A stretch of 37,465 nucleotides of DNA from CAJPPJ01 sp963536495 (GTDB taxonomy: Bacteria; Bacillota_I; Bacilli_A; RF39; UBA660). Below the pieces are notes generated by a model. That model did not search any database. It saw only the letters and a program-made list of their open reading frames with translations, and had not been told where the DNA came from. The translations under genes and the position numbers were made by a program. The DNA lies in contig CAUTAF010000012.1 of assembly GCA_963536495.1 (NCBI GenBank), positions 1-37,465 of the forward strand, written 5' to 3'. Position 1 is the first letter of the stretch, and every line of letters begins with the position of its first letter. Positions 16,825 to 24,873 of the stretch are shown in pieces.

Positions 16825-17419
16825 ATTTTGTATAAATTTCTTCTGCTATAGTCCAATTTATTAAATCAAACCATTTTTCTAAATATTCTTTTCTTCTATT
16901 TTGATATTGTAAATAATATGCATGTTCCCATACATCATTTCCAAATATTATTTTAAATCCATCTGTAATAGGACAGTCTTGATTAGATGTCGGTATTATT
17001 TTTAATCCAACACTGTCTTTTACTAACCAAATCCAACCTGATCCAAATACTTTAAGTCCTTCTTCTACAAATTTTTCTTTAAAAGCATCAAAACTTCCAA
17101 AAGTATTATTAATAGCTTTTTCTAATTCTCCATGTAGTTCTTTCTTATTTGTTGGATTTATAATAGCCCAGTATAAATCGTGGTTATATGCTCCACCAGC
17201 TTGATTTTTTAACTTAGTTCTAATACTTTCATCTACTTCTTCTAAATGAGTTAAAATATATTCTAAACTTTTTTCTTCTAAACTTGTTCCTTTAATTAAG
17301 TTATTAGTATTATCATAATAAGTTTGATGATGTTTATCATGATGAAAACTAATTGTTTCACTATTTATAACTGGATTTAAATCATCATATCCATATTCTA
17401 ATTTTTTAAGTTCTAACAT
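16823..17419 (-). CDS. sodA: Superoxide dismutase, probably Mn type
   Basis: A 198-aa Fe/Mn superoxide dismutase. Metal ligands are all visible: His26 (SFHHDKHHQTYY), His80 (GGAYNHDLYW), Asp162 and His166 (GNDVWEHAYYLQYQNRR). The outer-sphere signature has Gly in the GGAYNH segment and Gln in SNQDCP (residue 147), the arrangement typical of MnSOD rather than FeSOD; metal use could still be cambialistic. The start overlaps the xseB stop by one base (TAATG) with an AGGAGG site. It is the last gene of the obg-nusB-xseA-xseB-sodA operon. A SOD in a reduced, probably gut-living lineage suggests contact with oxygen. Confidence 0.94.
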   Translation of the reverse strand: MLELKKLEYGYDDLNPVINSETISFHHDKHHQTYYDNTNNLIKGTSLEEKSLEYILTHLEEVDESIRTKLKNQAGGAYNHDLYWAIINPTNKKELHGELEKAINNTFGSFDAFKEKFVEEGLKVFGSGWIWLVKDSVGLKIIPTSNQDCPITDGFKIIFGNDVWEHAYYLQYQNRRKEYLEKWFDLINWTIAEEIYTK

Positions 17420-17640
17420 TATTCCTCCTCTTTAAATTCTTTTAATTCACCATCTTTTAATATTAAGTTAATATTATCTTCGGCTTTTTTTAAACTTTCA
17501 TCACATAATTTAGCAAGTTTCATTGCTTCATTAAATTTAGTCATAGCTTCATCAAGTGATACTTCACCATTTTCTAATTTTTCTACTATTTCTTCTAAAT
17601 TTTTTAAATTATCTTCAAAACTTTGTTTCTTTTCTGCCAT
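17419..17640 (-). CDS. xseB: Exodeoxyribonuclease VII small subunit
   Basis: A 73-aa helical protein with SFEDNLKNLEEIVEKLENGE and LDEAMTKFNEAMKLAKLC, the XseB signature. It binds XseA in the ExoVII complex, which degrades single-stranded DNA to oligonucleotides. It starts directly after the xseA stop (no gap) with an AAGGAG site, and its stop shares a base with the sodA ATG. Length is normal for the family. Confidence 0.95.
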   Translation of the reverse strand: MAEKKQSFEDNLKNLEEIVEKLENGEVSLDEAMTKFNEAMKLAKLCDESLKKAEDNINLILKDGELKEFKEEE

Positions 17641-18975
17641 TTATTTCTCCTTTATCTCTATTACTTTAGCATCTATTTTTACTTTTTCTAATTCTATATT
17701 TATTAAATCATCTTTATTTATTTTTTTATTATCAGTTAATATTTCATTATTAAATCTAGTTATAGAATAACCTCTAGTTAACGTCTTAAGAGGTGATAAA
17801 GCATCTAATTTAGATACTGATAACATATAATTATTTATAAGTTTATTAATATATGTTTTATAACTAATAACTAAATTGTTTTTTATTTCTTTATAATTAC
17901 TCTTCTTTTTATCTATTAAAAACATAGGATTTTTAAAGATAAAAGATGATTTTAATTTAGATAATTTATTATTATTTATTTCTATTAAATGTTTTATACC
18001 AATATTCAACCTATCTAATATTAAAGAAAATTTTTCTTCTTTATCTAAATATAAATTTCTTGGATTTTGAAGTATTCTACTCTTCTTTATTTTTAAGACT
18101 TTATCTTGTAAATTTTTAATCTTATGATTAACATTTACAAAACTTCTTTTCTTTAATGAATCAATATAAGTTAATACTTCTTTATAATCTGGTACTGCCA
18201 TTTCTGCTGCTGCTGTTGGGGTTGGTGCTCTTAAATCAGCTACAAAATCAGCTATAGTAAAGTCTATTTCATGTCCTACTGCAGATATAACTGGTACTTC
18301 TAAATCATATATTGCTCTTGCAACTATCTCTTCATTAAAACACCACATATCTTCAATAGATCCACCACCTCTACCTACAATTAATAAATCTAAATCATAA
18401 TTTTTACTTAAATTAATATTTTTAACTATATCTTCTGCAGCATATTCTCCTTGAACAAGAGATGGAAAAAGTATTGTTTTAACTAAAGGATATCTTCTTT
18501 TTATTGTAGTTAAAATATCTCTTATTGCTGCACCAGTTGAGGCTGTTATAATTCCAATAGTATTTGGATATCTTGGTATTTTCTTTTTATGAGATTCATC
18601 GAATAATCCTTCTTCAGAAAGTTTTTTCTTTAATTTTTCAAATTCTAAATAAAGATTTCCTATTCCATCTTCTTCCATAGAATTAACATATATTTGTAAA
18701 GATCCACTTTGTTCATAAACAGATATTTTACCAGTTATTAATACTTTCATTCCATCAGTTGGTAAAAACTTAACATTTTTTGCACTTGATGCAAACATAA
18801 TTGCACTTATTCTTGCAGTTTCATCTTTTAATGTGAAATAAAAATGTCCTCTAGTATGTGCTTTAAAGTTACTAATTTCTCCTCTTAAACAAATACTTTG
18901 TAAATTAGTATCATTATCAACTTTATACTTTAAATACCTAGTAATCTGTGTAGGAGTTAAAATTTCTTTATCCAT
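17641..18975 (-). CDS. xseA: Exodeoxyribonuclease VII large subunit
   Basis: A 444-aa ExoVII catalytic subunit. An OB-fold domain at the N-terminus (about 1-105, with GEISNFKAHTRGHFYFTLKD) is followed by the nuclease domain. This has IGIITASTGAAIRDIL, the conserved GRGGGSIEDMWCFN near residue 205, AVGHEIDFTIADFVADLRAPTPTAAAE, and a long coiled-coil-like region from about 290 to 400. It overlaps nusB by 8 nt and abuts xseB. The operon links DNA-repair nuclease to NusB and Obg as in many Firmicutes. Confidence 0.97.
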   Translation of the reverse strand: MDKEILTPTQITRYLKYKVDNDTNLQSICLRGEISNFKAHTRGHFYFTLKDETARISAIMFASSAKNVKFLPTDGMKVLITGKISVYEQSGSLQIYVNSMEEDGIGNLYLEFEKLKKKLSEEGLFDESHKKKIPRYPNTIGIITASTGAAIRDILTTIKRRYPLVKTILFPSLVQGEYAAEDIVKNINLSKNYDLDLLIVGRGGGSIEDMWCFNEEIVARAIYDLEVPVISAVGHEIDFTIADFVADLRAPTPTAAAEMAVPDYKEVLTYIDSLKKRSFVNVNHKIKNLQDKVLKIKKSRILQNPRNLYLDKEEKFSLILDRLNIGIKHLIEINNNKLSKLKSSFIFKNPMFLIDKKKSNYKEIKNNLVISYKTYINKLINNYMLSVSKLDALSPLKTLTRGYSITRFNNEILTDNKKINKDDLINIELEKVKIDAKVIEIKEK

Positions 18976-19330
18976 TAACTTTTTCCTTTGCTATCTTATC
19001 TAAACAAGCATTTATCATAGATTTAACTTTATCATCACTATATTTTTTAGCAAGTTCAACTGCTTCATTTATTGCTATTTTTATATCGATATCAGTATAT
19101 ATTATTTCATAAGTAGCTACTTCAAGTATTGCTTGATCAACTAAACTTAGTCTATCTAGTGTCCAATTACTTAAATATTTATTGATAAGTAAATCTATAT
19201 CTTTTTGATTTTTTTTAACTCCATCTATTAAAATATTTGTATATTCACTACTAGACTTTTCTATTTCACTTTTTACTTTTAATTGATATAACTTAATAAC
19301 CGCTTCTTCTCTTTGTTCTGTTCTTTTCAT
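18968..19330 (-). CDS. nusB: Transcription antitermination factor NusB
   Basis: A 120-aa all-helical RNA-binding protein. It binds boxA RNA with S10 (NusE) and supports rRNA antitermination and rRNA maturation. The family signature WTLDRLSLVDQAILEVATYE (residues about 60-79) and INEAVELAKKYSDD with a C-terminal VNACLDKIAKE-like helix are present; the N-terminus is a little divergent. It starts 3 nt after the obg stop codon and overlaps xseA by 8 nt. Confidence 0.93.
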   Translation of the reverse strand: MKRTEQREEAVIKLYQLKVKSEIEKSSSEYTNILIDGVKKNQKDIDLLINKYLSNWTLDRLSLVDQAILEVATYEIIYTDIDIKIAINEAVELAKKYSDDKVKSMINACLDKIAKEKVNG

Positions 19331-19333
19331 ATT

Positions 19334-20608
19334 TTAATCCTTATAAGTAAATTCCATTCCATATATATTAATTTTATCGTCTTCTTTAATACCTGCTTCT
19401 TTTAATACTTTATCTATATCCATTTTCTTTAGTTTTAACATAAATCTCTTATGAGCTTCATATGTATTAAAGTTTGTCATCTTAAATAATTTTTCTAATT
19501 TTTTACCTGTTACTACAAATGTATCATTTACTCTATTAACATATAATTTATCAAAATCATCTTCTTTAAATTCATAAATTACATGATCTATTGCTTCTTC
19601 TTTTTGTTCAATTTCTTCTTTCTTAAGAATTTCTAAAGTATCAGCTAAATAATTCATCACTTTATCTAAACCTATATTCTTAATAGCAGATATTTCAAAT
19701 ATTGGTAAATCTACTTTTTCTTTAAACTTCTTTAAATTTTCTTCTGCATTAGGTAAATCCATTTTATTAGCAATAATAACTTGAGGTTTTAAAGCTAACT
19801 TTTCGTTATAATTTTTAAGTTCTTTATTAATAAGTAGATAATCTTCATATGGGTCTCTATCATATGAATCCATATCAACTACATGAGCTATAATTCTACA
19901 TCTTTCAACATGTTTTAAAAATCTATCTCCAAGTCCTACTCCAAGACTTGCCCCTTCTATTAAACCTGGTAAATCTGTTAAAACAAAACTCTTACCACTA
20001 CTTACTCTTACTACTCCAAGATTGGGAATAAGTGTAGTAAATGGATAATCAGCTATTTTTGGACGAGATGCTGATACTTTAGATATAATAGTTGATTTAC
20101 CAACACTAGGAAGACCTACTAAACCAACATCTGCAAGAAGTTTAAGTTCTACTTTTAAAAGTTTTTCTTCACCTTCTTCACCATTTTCTGCAAAGTTTGG
20201 TGCTGGATTAGCATGAGTTTTGAAAGCTGTATTTCCTCTTCCACCTCTTCCACCTTCTGCTACTATAAACTTTTTATTATGTTCATCTAAATCACAAATA
20301 ACTTGATTAGTATCTAAATCTGTAACTATTGTTCCAACAGGTACTTTAATATAAACATCTTTAGCATCTTCTCCATGTTGATTCTTACCAAGACCGTTTT
20401 CTCCCTTATCTGCTTTAATTAACTTTTGATATCTTAAATCAATTAAAGTAGATAATCCTTCATCAGCATAGAAAATGATATCTCCACCTCTTCCACCGTT
20501 TCCTCCATATGGTCCACCCATTGGTACATATTTTTCACGATGAAAAGCAAGACATCCGTCTCCTCCATTACCAGCTTTTACTTTTATTTCAACTTCATCT
20601 ACAAACAT
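19334..20608 (-). CDS. obg: GTPase Obg
   Basis: A 424-aa Obg/CgtA GTPase needed for late 50S assembly and stress control. Three domains are visible. The Gly-rich Obg fold spans about 1-158 (GGNGGRGGDIIF, GGRGGRGN). The G domain spans about 160-325, with P-loop GLPSVGKST, G3 DLPGLIEGA and G4 NKMD. The OCT C-terminal domain ends the protein (YEFKEDD...NTYEAHKRFMLKL). The ATG has a TAGGAG site and an extended -10 promoter lies just upstream. It heads the operon obg-nusB-xseA-xseB-sodA. Confidence 0.98.
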   Translation of the reverse strand: MFVDEVEIKVKAGNGGDGCLAFHREKYVPMGGPYGGNGGRGGDIIFYADEGLSTLIDLRYQKLIKADKGENGLGKNQHGEDAKDVYIKVPVGTIVTDLDTNQVICDLDEHNKKFIVAEGGRGGRGNTAFKTHANPAPNFAENGEEGEEKLLKVELKLLADVGLVGLPSVGKSTIISKVSASRPKIADYPFTTLIPNLGVVRVSSGKSFVLTDLPGLIEGASLGVGLGDRFLKHVERCRIIAHVVDMDSYDRDPYEDYLLINKELKNYNEKLALKPQVIIANKMDLPNAEENLKKFKEKVDLPIFEISAIKNIGLDKVMNYLADTLEILKKEEIEQKEEAIDHVIYEFKEDDFDKLYVNRVNDTFVVTGKKLEKLFKMTNFNTYEAHKRFMLKLKKMDIDKVLKEAGIKEDDKINIYGMEFTYKD

Positions 20609-20624
20609 AATAACTCCTATAAGA

Positions 20625-20633
20625 AGTATAGCA
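20625..20633 (-). promoter_or_regulatory. Extended -10 promoter of the obg operon
   Basis: TGCTATACT (TATACT at 20625-20630) lies 16 nt before the obg ATG with the RBS between. No good -35 is seen at 17 bp. It follows the terminator of the Gre-like gene. Confidence 0.62.
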
Positions 20634-20682
20634 TAAAGAAGCTATAACTTCTATTAATCTATTTAATAAATATCAAAAAAAT

Positions 20683-20706
20683 AAAAGCATTTTTATATAT
20701 GCTTTT
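20683..20706 (-). terminator. Terminator of the Gre-like gene
   Basis: Stem AAAAGCAT/ATGCTTTT (20683-20690 with 20699-20706) with an 8-nt loop that holds the TAA stop codon, followed on minus by a T-run. Confidence 0.75.
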
Positions 20707-21172
20707 GTTTCTTTTTTACATCTTCTAAATACTTACTTAATCTAGCTTTACCATTAATTGTTACATTTACTACTTTAGAATCAAAAGTATAACTAAATTG
20801 ATCTCCTACATTTTTTAAATAAAGCATTTGACCTATTTGAGATGACATCAATACATCAGGTATTGTTTTATTAAAATTCTGTGAATTTTGAACTAAGTGA
20901 ATAATCATATTTTCTGTCTTTTTATCTTTATAAGAAATATCTAAAATCAAATAATCATTAATTTCAACTTTTATTTTTTCATCTTCTATTACTTCTACTT
21001 TTTTTAATGCTTCTAACTTTTTACTAAGTAAGTTTTTTCTTTCTTGTAAATATTCTATCATTCTACTATCAGTTTCTTTATATATTAAATTACGAACATT
21101 ACCAAATTCTCTTATATCATCTAAAAATCTATTATATTGTAATTTAGTTAAATATATATTATCTAATTGCAT
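20693..21172 (-). CDS. GreA/GreB-family transcription elongation factor-like protein
   Basis: A 159-aa protein with an N-terminal helical stretch (about 1-75, LTKLQYNRFLDDI through KKLEALKKVE) and a C-terminal beta domain. The C-terminus ends in MSSQIGQMLYLKNVGDQFSY, which matches the SP(L/I)GxALLGKxxGD segment of GreA/GreB. Gre factors rescue backtracked RNA polymerase by inserting a coiled coil with acidic tip residues. The tip here (KETDSRMIEYLQERK) retains acidic residues but is not the classic DxxE context, so a Gre-fold regulator is also possible. I chose the ATG at 21172: promoter +1 lies after the frame's first ATG at 21199, and a GGGGG site sits 7 nt before 21172. Confidence 0.68.
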   Translation of the reverse strand: MQLDNIYLTKLQYNRFLDDIREFGNVRNLIYKETDSRMIEYLQERKNLLSKKLEALKKVEVIEDEKIKVEINDYLILDISYKDKKTENMIIHLVQNSQNFNKTIPDVLMSSQIGQMLYLKNVGDQFSYTFDSKVVNVTINGKARLSKYLEDVKKKQKHI

Positions 21173-21200
21173 AAAATACCCCCATTTATGAAACTTCATT

Positions 21201-21229
21201 ATTCTAACATATTTTTATAAATATAACAA
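21201..21229 (-). promoter_or_regulatory. Promoter of the Gre-like gene
   Basis: TTGTTA (21224-21229), 17-bp spacer, TAGAAT (21201-21206) with an upstream TG. The predicted +1 gives a 22-nt leader containing TAAATGGGGGT, nearly matching that of paralog B at 15761. Confidence 0.7.
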
Positions 21230-21238
21230 TTTAAAATA

Positions 21239-21264
21239 AAAAATAGTAAAAAATTACTATTTTT
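21239..21264 (-). terminator. Terminator of the wall operon
   Basis: An 11-bp stem (21239-21249 with 21254-21264) with an AAAA loop on plus and a T-run on minus. The TAA stop of the transglutaminase-like gene lies in the stem. Confidence 0.8.
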
Positions 21265-22087
21265 ATATATTTAAAATTTGTTTTTTCTTATCTTCCTCTA
21301 TTATTTTACCAGTTGAAGATTTAATATTAATATCATTTATAATCATATATTCTTCTTTAGATAACATAAAATTACTATACTTAAGTTCTTTATAAATATT
21401 AGATATTTTAAACTTATCTAAATCTAAGAATGGATTAAATAAATAATATCCATCTATATCATATTTATTATCTTTTATATAAATATATGTAACATAATGT
21501 TCGTTTTTCTTTATAATTTCTGATTTTATATTAAAATAAGCCAAAATATATTTAAAAAGTCTATTTAAAGATTTCATATTAGCTTCTCTTAATACAAAAA
21601 CATCATCTAAACTTTCTATATTATTTTCTTTAAATTTAGTTAAATAATCATAAATAACTTTTATTTTATCTACTATACTAAAATCTTCTTTCATTTTAGA
21701 TTCTAATAAATTTAAATTTTCTAATATTACTTTATATTTTACTATCGAAGTAACTTTATAATTATTATTACTTTCCAAATAAGAAATATTCCAAGTATTA
21801 GGATTTAAATAATTAAGTTTAGATAATTCTTTTTTTATTTCTAAATCACTAGTTAATATATTTTTTTCTACTCTAGAATCTACTATGTAAGGTGAAAGTT
21901 CTAAATAATATTTTATATTAGCTACATCTTCTTTAAATATAGAATCTTTAAATTCTATTTGTTTTATTGTATTTGGAGAAAATAAAATATCTTTTATTTC
22001 TAATAATTTGGATGATGTGATTTTTTTATCAAACTCTAAATTAACAAGACCTACATATTTAAAAAAATCATCCATATTTTCGTTCAT
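21263..22087 (-). CDS. Transglutaminase-like fold protein, catalytic Cys apparently absent
   Basis: A 274-aa protein with no signal peptide. Residues about 145-225 follow the plan of transglutaminase-like domains: IKVIYDYLTKF, then VFVLREANMKSLNRLFKYIL where active members have a Cys, then NIKSEIIKKNEHYVTYIYI with the His, then NKYDIDGYYLFNPF with the Asp. No Cys is present at the nucleophile position, so if the fold call is right the protein is probably a binding or scaffolding homologue, not an enzyme. The N-terminal 140 residues are unassigned. It follows ddl by 18 nt and has a GGGGG ribosome-binding site. The operon position suggests a wall-related role. The fold assignment is by eye and moderately uncertain. 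Confidence 0.5.
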   Translation of the reverse strand: MNENMDDFFKYVGLVNLEFDKKITSSKLLEIKDILFSPNTIKQIEFKDSIFKEDVANIKYYLELSPYIVDSRVEKNILTSDLEIKKELSKLNYLNPNTWNISYLESNNNYKVTSIVKYKVILENLNLLESKMKEDFSIVDKIKVIYDYLTKFKENNIESLDDVFVLREANMKSLNRLFKYILAYFNIKSEIIKKNEHYVTYIYIKDNKYDIDGYYLFNPFLDLDKFKISNIYKELKYSNFMLSKEEYMIINDINIKSSTGKIIEEDKKKQILNI

Positions 22088-22105
22088 TATATCCCCCGAA
22101 ATATT

Positions 22106-23272
22106 TTATTTTTTAATTCCCTTTAATCCTTTTAATCCGCTAAATCCTTCTAAAATATTAGTTTTAAATGTTCTAATCTTTTTACTTTCTTTTTTATATT
22201 CTCTAATACTATTACTTATCATTATATCTAACTCTTCAGTATAAGTTTTATTAGTTTTATCCCATAAATAAAATGAAAGTGATCCAGGTATTGTATTTGC
22301 TTCATTCATATAAACTTTTTTAGTTTTTTCATCTATTAAAAAGTCAAGTCTAACAACACCAGAAAGTCCTATTACTTTATATACTTCTTTAGCAAGTCTT
22401 CTTACTTCATTTGCTACTTTCTCATCGATATTAGCAGGTATAATTCTTGATGAATTAGCCATACCTTTTCTAGCTTTAGATCCATTTATATATTTATCTT
22501 CATATGTAAGAAAATCATTTTTACTTCCAACTTCTTCAATAACTGAAAGTTCAAAATTTTCTTGTCCACCTAAAATAGATATATTTACTTCTTTTAAGTT
22601 TTTAATCATTTCTTCTACAATTATCTTTTTATCGTATTCTATAGCTTGATTAATAGCTTCAACTGCTTCTTCTTCGTTTTTAACAACTTTTATTCCAACT
22701 GAAGAGCCAAGAGTTGCAGGTTTTACTATTACTGGATATGTTAATTTTTTAATTTTTTCTAAAATATTTTCTTTATCATTAATAAATTCAAAATCATAAA
22801 ACCAAATAAAGTCACTTGTTGAAATATCACTTGCTTTATACATAAGTTTTTGAACTACTTTATCTTGTCCTATAGCAGATGCTAACTGATCACTTGATAC
22901 ACAAGGTATATCTAATAGTTTTACCATACCTTGAAGTGCTCCATCTTCTAAATAACTTCCATGTCCTATTGGAAATATTACATCTACTTCTTTTATTAAT
23001 CTTTTAAATAATCCTAATGTTTGTAAATATACTTGATTATTAATTCTTACTATTTGAATTTTTTTAGTATTTCTTTTTAATAAATTTAAATCTTTATAAT
23101 TATCTATTTCTCTTAATGGATAACCAGTAAAAAATTCTAGTTCTTTTGTAACATAAATTGGTATTATTTCATATTTGTTACTATCTATTTTATTCATAGC
23201 TTGAACTGCAGTAATAATACTTACTTCATGTTCAACACTTTTTCCCCCAAATATAACTGCTAACTTAATCAT
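22106..23272 (-). CDS. ddl: D-alanine--D-alanine ligase (divergent)
   Basis: A 388-aa ATP-grasp ligase that makes D-Ala-D-Ala for peptidoglycan. The N-terminal VIFGGKSVEHEVSIITA with the substrate-contacting Glu, LGSSVGIKVV (serine of the phosphate loop), VVRLDFLID, and MNEANTIPGSLSFYLW match the family. The omega-loop region has a longer insert (YINGSKARKGMANSSRI) than usual and PCVSSD replaces the common YTGSG, so the protein is divergent. Ligase specificity for D-Ala rather than D-Lac is inferred from context. A C-terminal tail, FSGLKGLKGIKK, is extra. It overlaps the Mur ligase by 4 nt (ATGA) and precedes the transglutaminase-like gene. Confidence 0.88.
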   Translation of the reverse strand: MIKLAVIFGGKSVEHEVSIITAVQAMNKIDSNKYEIIPIYVTKELEFFTGYPLREIDNYKDLNLLKRNTKKIQIVRINNQVYLQTLGLFKRLIKEVDVIFPIGHGSYLEDGALQGMVKLLDIPCVSSDQLASAIGQDKVVQKLMYKASDISTSDFIWFYDFEFINDKENILEKIKKLTYPVIVKPATLGSSVGIKVVKNEEEAVEAINQAIEYDKKIIVEEMIKNLKEVNISILGGQENFELSVIEEVGSKNDFLTYEDKYINGSKARKGMANSSRIIPANIDEKVANEVRRLAKEVYKVIGLSGVVRLDFLIDEKTKKVYMNEANTIPGSLSFYLWDKTNKTYTEELDIMISNSIREYKKESKKIRTFKTNILEGFSGLKGLKGIKK

Positions 23273-24864
23273 TTTTTATCTCCTTTTTCTACATAACTAT
23301 CAGGTAAATCATTTTCATATAAAGCATAAATATCGCTTTTTTCTTTAAATTTTTGAATCATTTTATAACTATCTTTAACATCGTTTATGATGTATAAATT
23401 ATCTTTATTAAATCCTTCTTCTATAAGTCCATCTTTTATTGCTTTAGTTATTTTTTCACCTACTAAAATTACTTTATCTGCTACTTTAGCAATATGCTTA
23501 CCAAACTTTTTGTTTTCTTCATATTGTTTGTCCCCTAATTCTATCATTCCAGGAGTAACTACTATTTTTACTCCAGGCATAGTATCAAGTACATCAAGAG
23601 CATTATTTGCACCTACTGGATTAGAATTAAAAGCATCATCTATTTGATAAAAATTACCAATTTTCTTAAGTTCTAATCTGTGTTCTATAGGTTTAATTCT
23701 AGATACACTTTCAACTAATTTATTTTTATCTATCTTAAAACAACTAGCAAGTGCTAATGAAGATAAAATATTATATACGTTGTGTACTCCTAATAACTTA
23801 GTTTTAAAATTATAGATTTTATCATCATCTTTAAACTTAACATCAAATGTAAGACCGTTTTTACTACTTTTTATATTACTTGCTTTAACATCGACTTCAT
23901 CTTTAGTATCTATTCCTATCCACATAACCTTACAATGGTTTTTAATATGATAACTTACTTGTTTTAAATCATCTCTATTTAAAACCGCTACTCCATCTTT
24001 TGGTAAAGCTTCAACTAACTCCATCTTACCTTCTAAGATATTTTCTTCACTTCCAAATGTATATAAATGAGCAAGTCCAATTCTAGTTATAATTGCATAT
24101 TTAGGTTTAACTAAATTAGCAAGAGCTTTAATATCACCTTTAACATATGCTCCCATCTCAGCAATAAATACTTCATCAAACTTAGATAATGTATTGTTAA
24201 TAACCATCATAAGTCCGTTTAATGTATTAATTGATCTAGGAGTTTCTAAAGTATTATATGCTCCACTTAAAATATCTCTTAAGATATTTTTACAACTAGT
24301 CTTACCATAACTTCCAGTAATACCAATTATTTTTAAATTTTCCATATCTCTAAGCTTAGTTTTTGCTTTATTTTTATAATATAAAAAGACTAATTTTTCA
24401 ACAGGATAATTAATAAGATTTATAATACCAATTAAATAAAAATTAAGACTTGTAATAGTTGCTAAAGCTATTAAAAAGTAATTATTTAAATATATAGTTA
24501 AAATTAATAATAAGAAATTAATTATCACTAAAGTAGTAATAAATCTTTTTATTCTAGCAGTAACTACTAATGGTTTTTTATTTTGTTCAAATTTTTTTAA
24601 ATATCTATAATAACAAGCACTAACTATATAAAAAATTAAAGATATAATTAATATATATTTATTTTTTAACAATAAAGAAACTATTATAGAAATTAAAGAA
24701 ATTATATCAAATCTAAAAGTTTCTTTAAGATTTTTAAATATCCATTTAAAATATCTGTTATTTTCGTTATACATATTTTGTTGAAGCATATGTATTGATC
24801 TTTTTGAAATATATAAATTATAAATTACTATAATTATACTAATAAATACTATGTATGTTTTCAT
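23269..24864 (-). CDS. murF: MurF-like Mur ligase with N-terminal membrane segments
   Basis: About 531 aa. The C-terminal two thirds form a Mur ligase with P-loop ITGSYGKTS (near 185), EMGAYVKGDIKALA, the NxD-type AVLNRDD, HNVYNILSSLA, HRLE and FNSNPVGANNAL, ending ALYENDLPDSY. The NP and FENDLP-type features fit MurF, which adds D-Ala-D-Ala to UDP-MurNAc-tripeptide. Before it lie four or five hydrophobic segments (about residues 2-20, 55-82, 110-130, 132-150), absent from ordinary cytoplasmic MurF. The ATG at 24864 is preceded by AGAGGTG; a GTG start 6 nt earlier is possible. It starts 9 nt after the hydrolase stop and overlaps ddl by 4 nt, so ligase and substrate maker are co-produced. Confidence 0.87.
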   Translation of the reverse strand: MKTYIVFISIIIVIYNLYISKRSIHMLQQNMYNENNRYFKWIFKNLKETFRFDIISLISIIVSLLLKNKYILIISLIFYIVSACYYRYLKKFEQNKKPLVVTARIKRFITTLVIINFLLLILTIYLNNYFLIALATITSLNFYLIGIINLINYPVEKLVFLYYKNKAKTKLRDMENLKIIGITGSYGKTSCKNILRDILSGAYNTLETPRSINTLNGLMMVINNTLSKFDEVFIAEMGAYVKGDIKALANLVKPKYAIITRIGLAHLYTFGSEENILEGKMELVEALPKDGVAVLNRDDLKQVSYHIKNHCKVMWIGIDTKDEVDVKASNIKSSKNGLTFDVKFKDDDKIYNFKTKLLGVHNVYNILSSLALASCFKIDKNKLVESVSRIKPIEHRLELKKIGNFYQIDDAFNSNPVGANNALDVLDTMPGVKIVVTPGMIELGDKQYEENKKFGKHIAKVADKVILVGEKITKAIKDGLIEEGFNKDNLYIINDVKDSYKMIQKFKEKSDIYALYENDLPDSYVEKGDKK

Positions 24865-24873
24865 TTTCACCTC

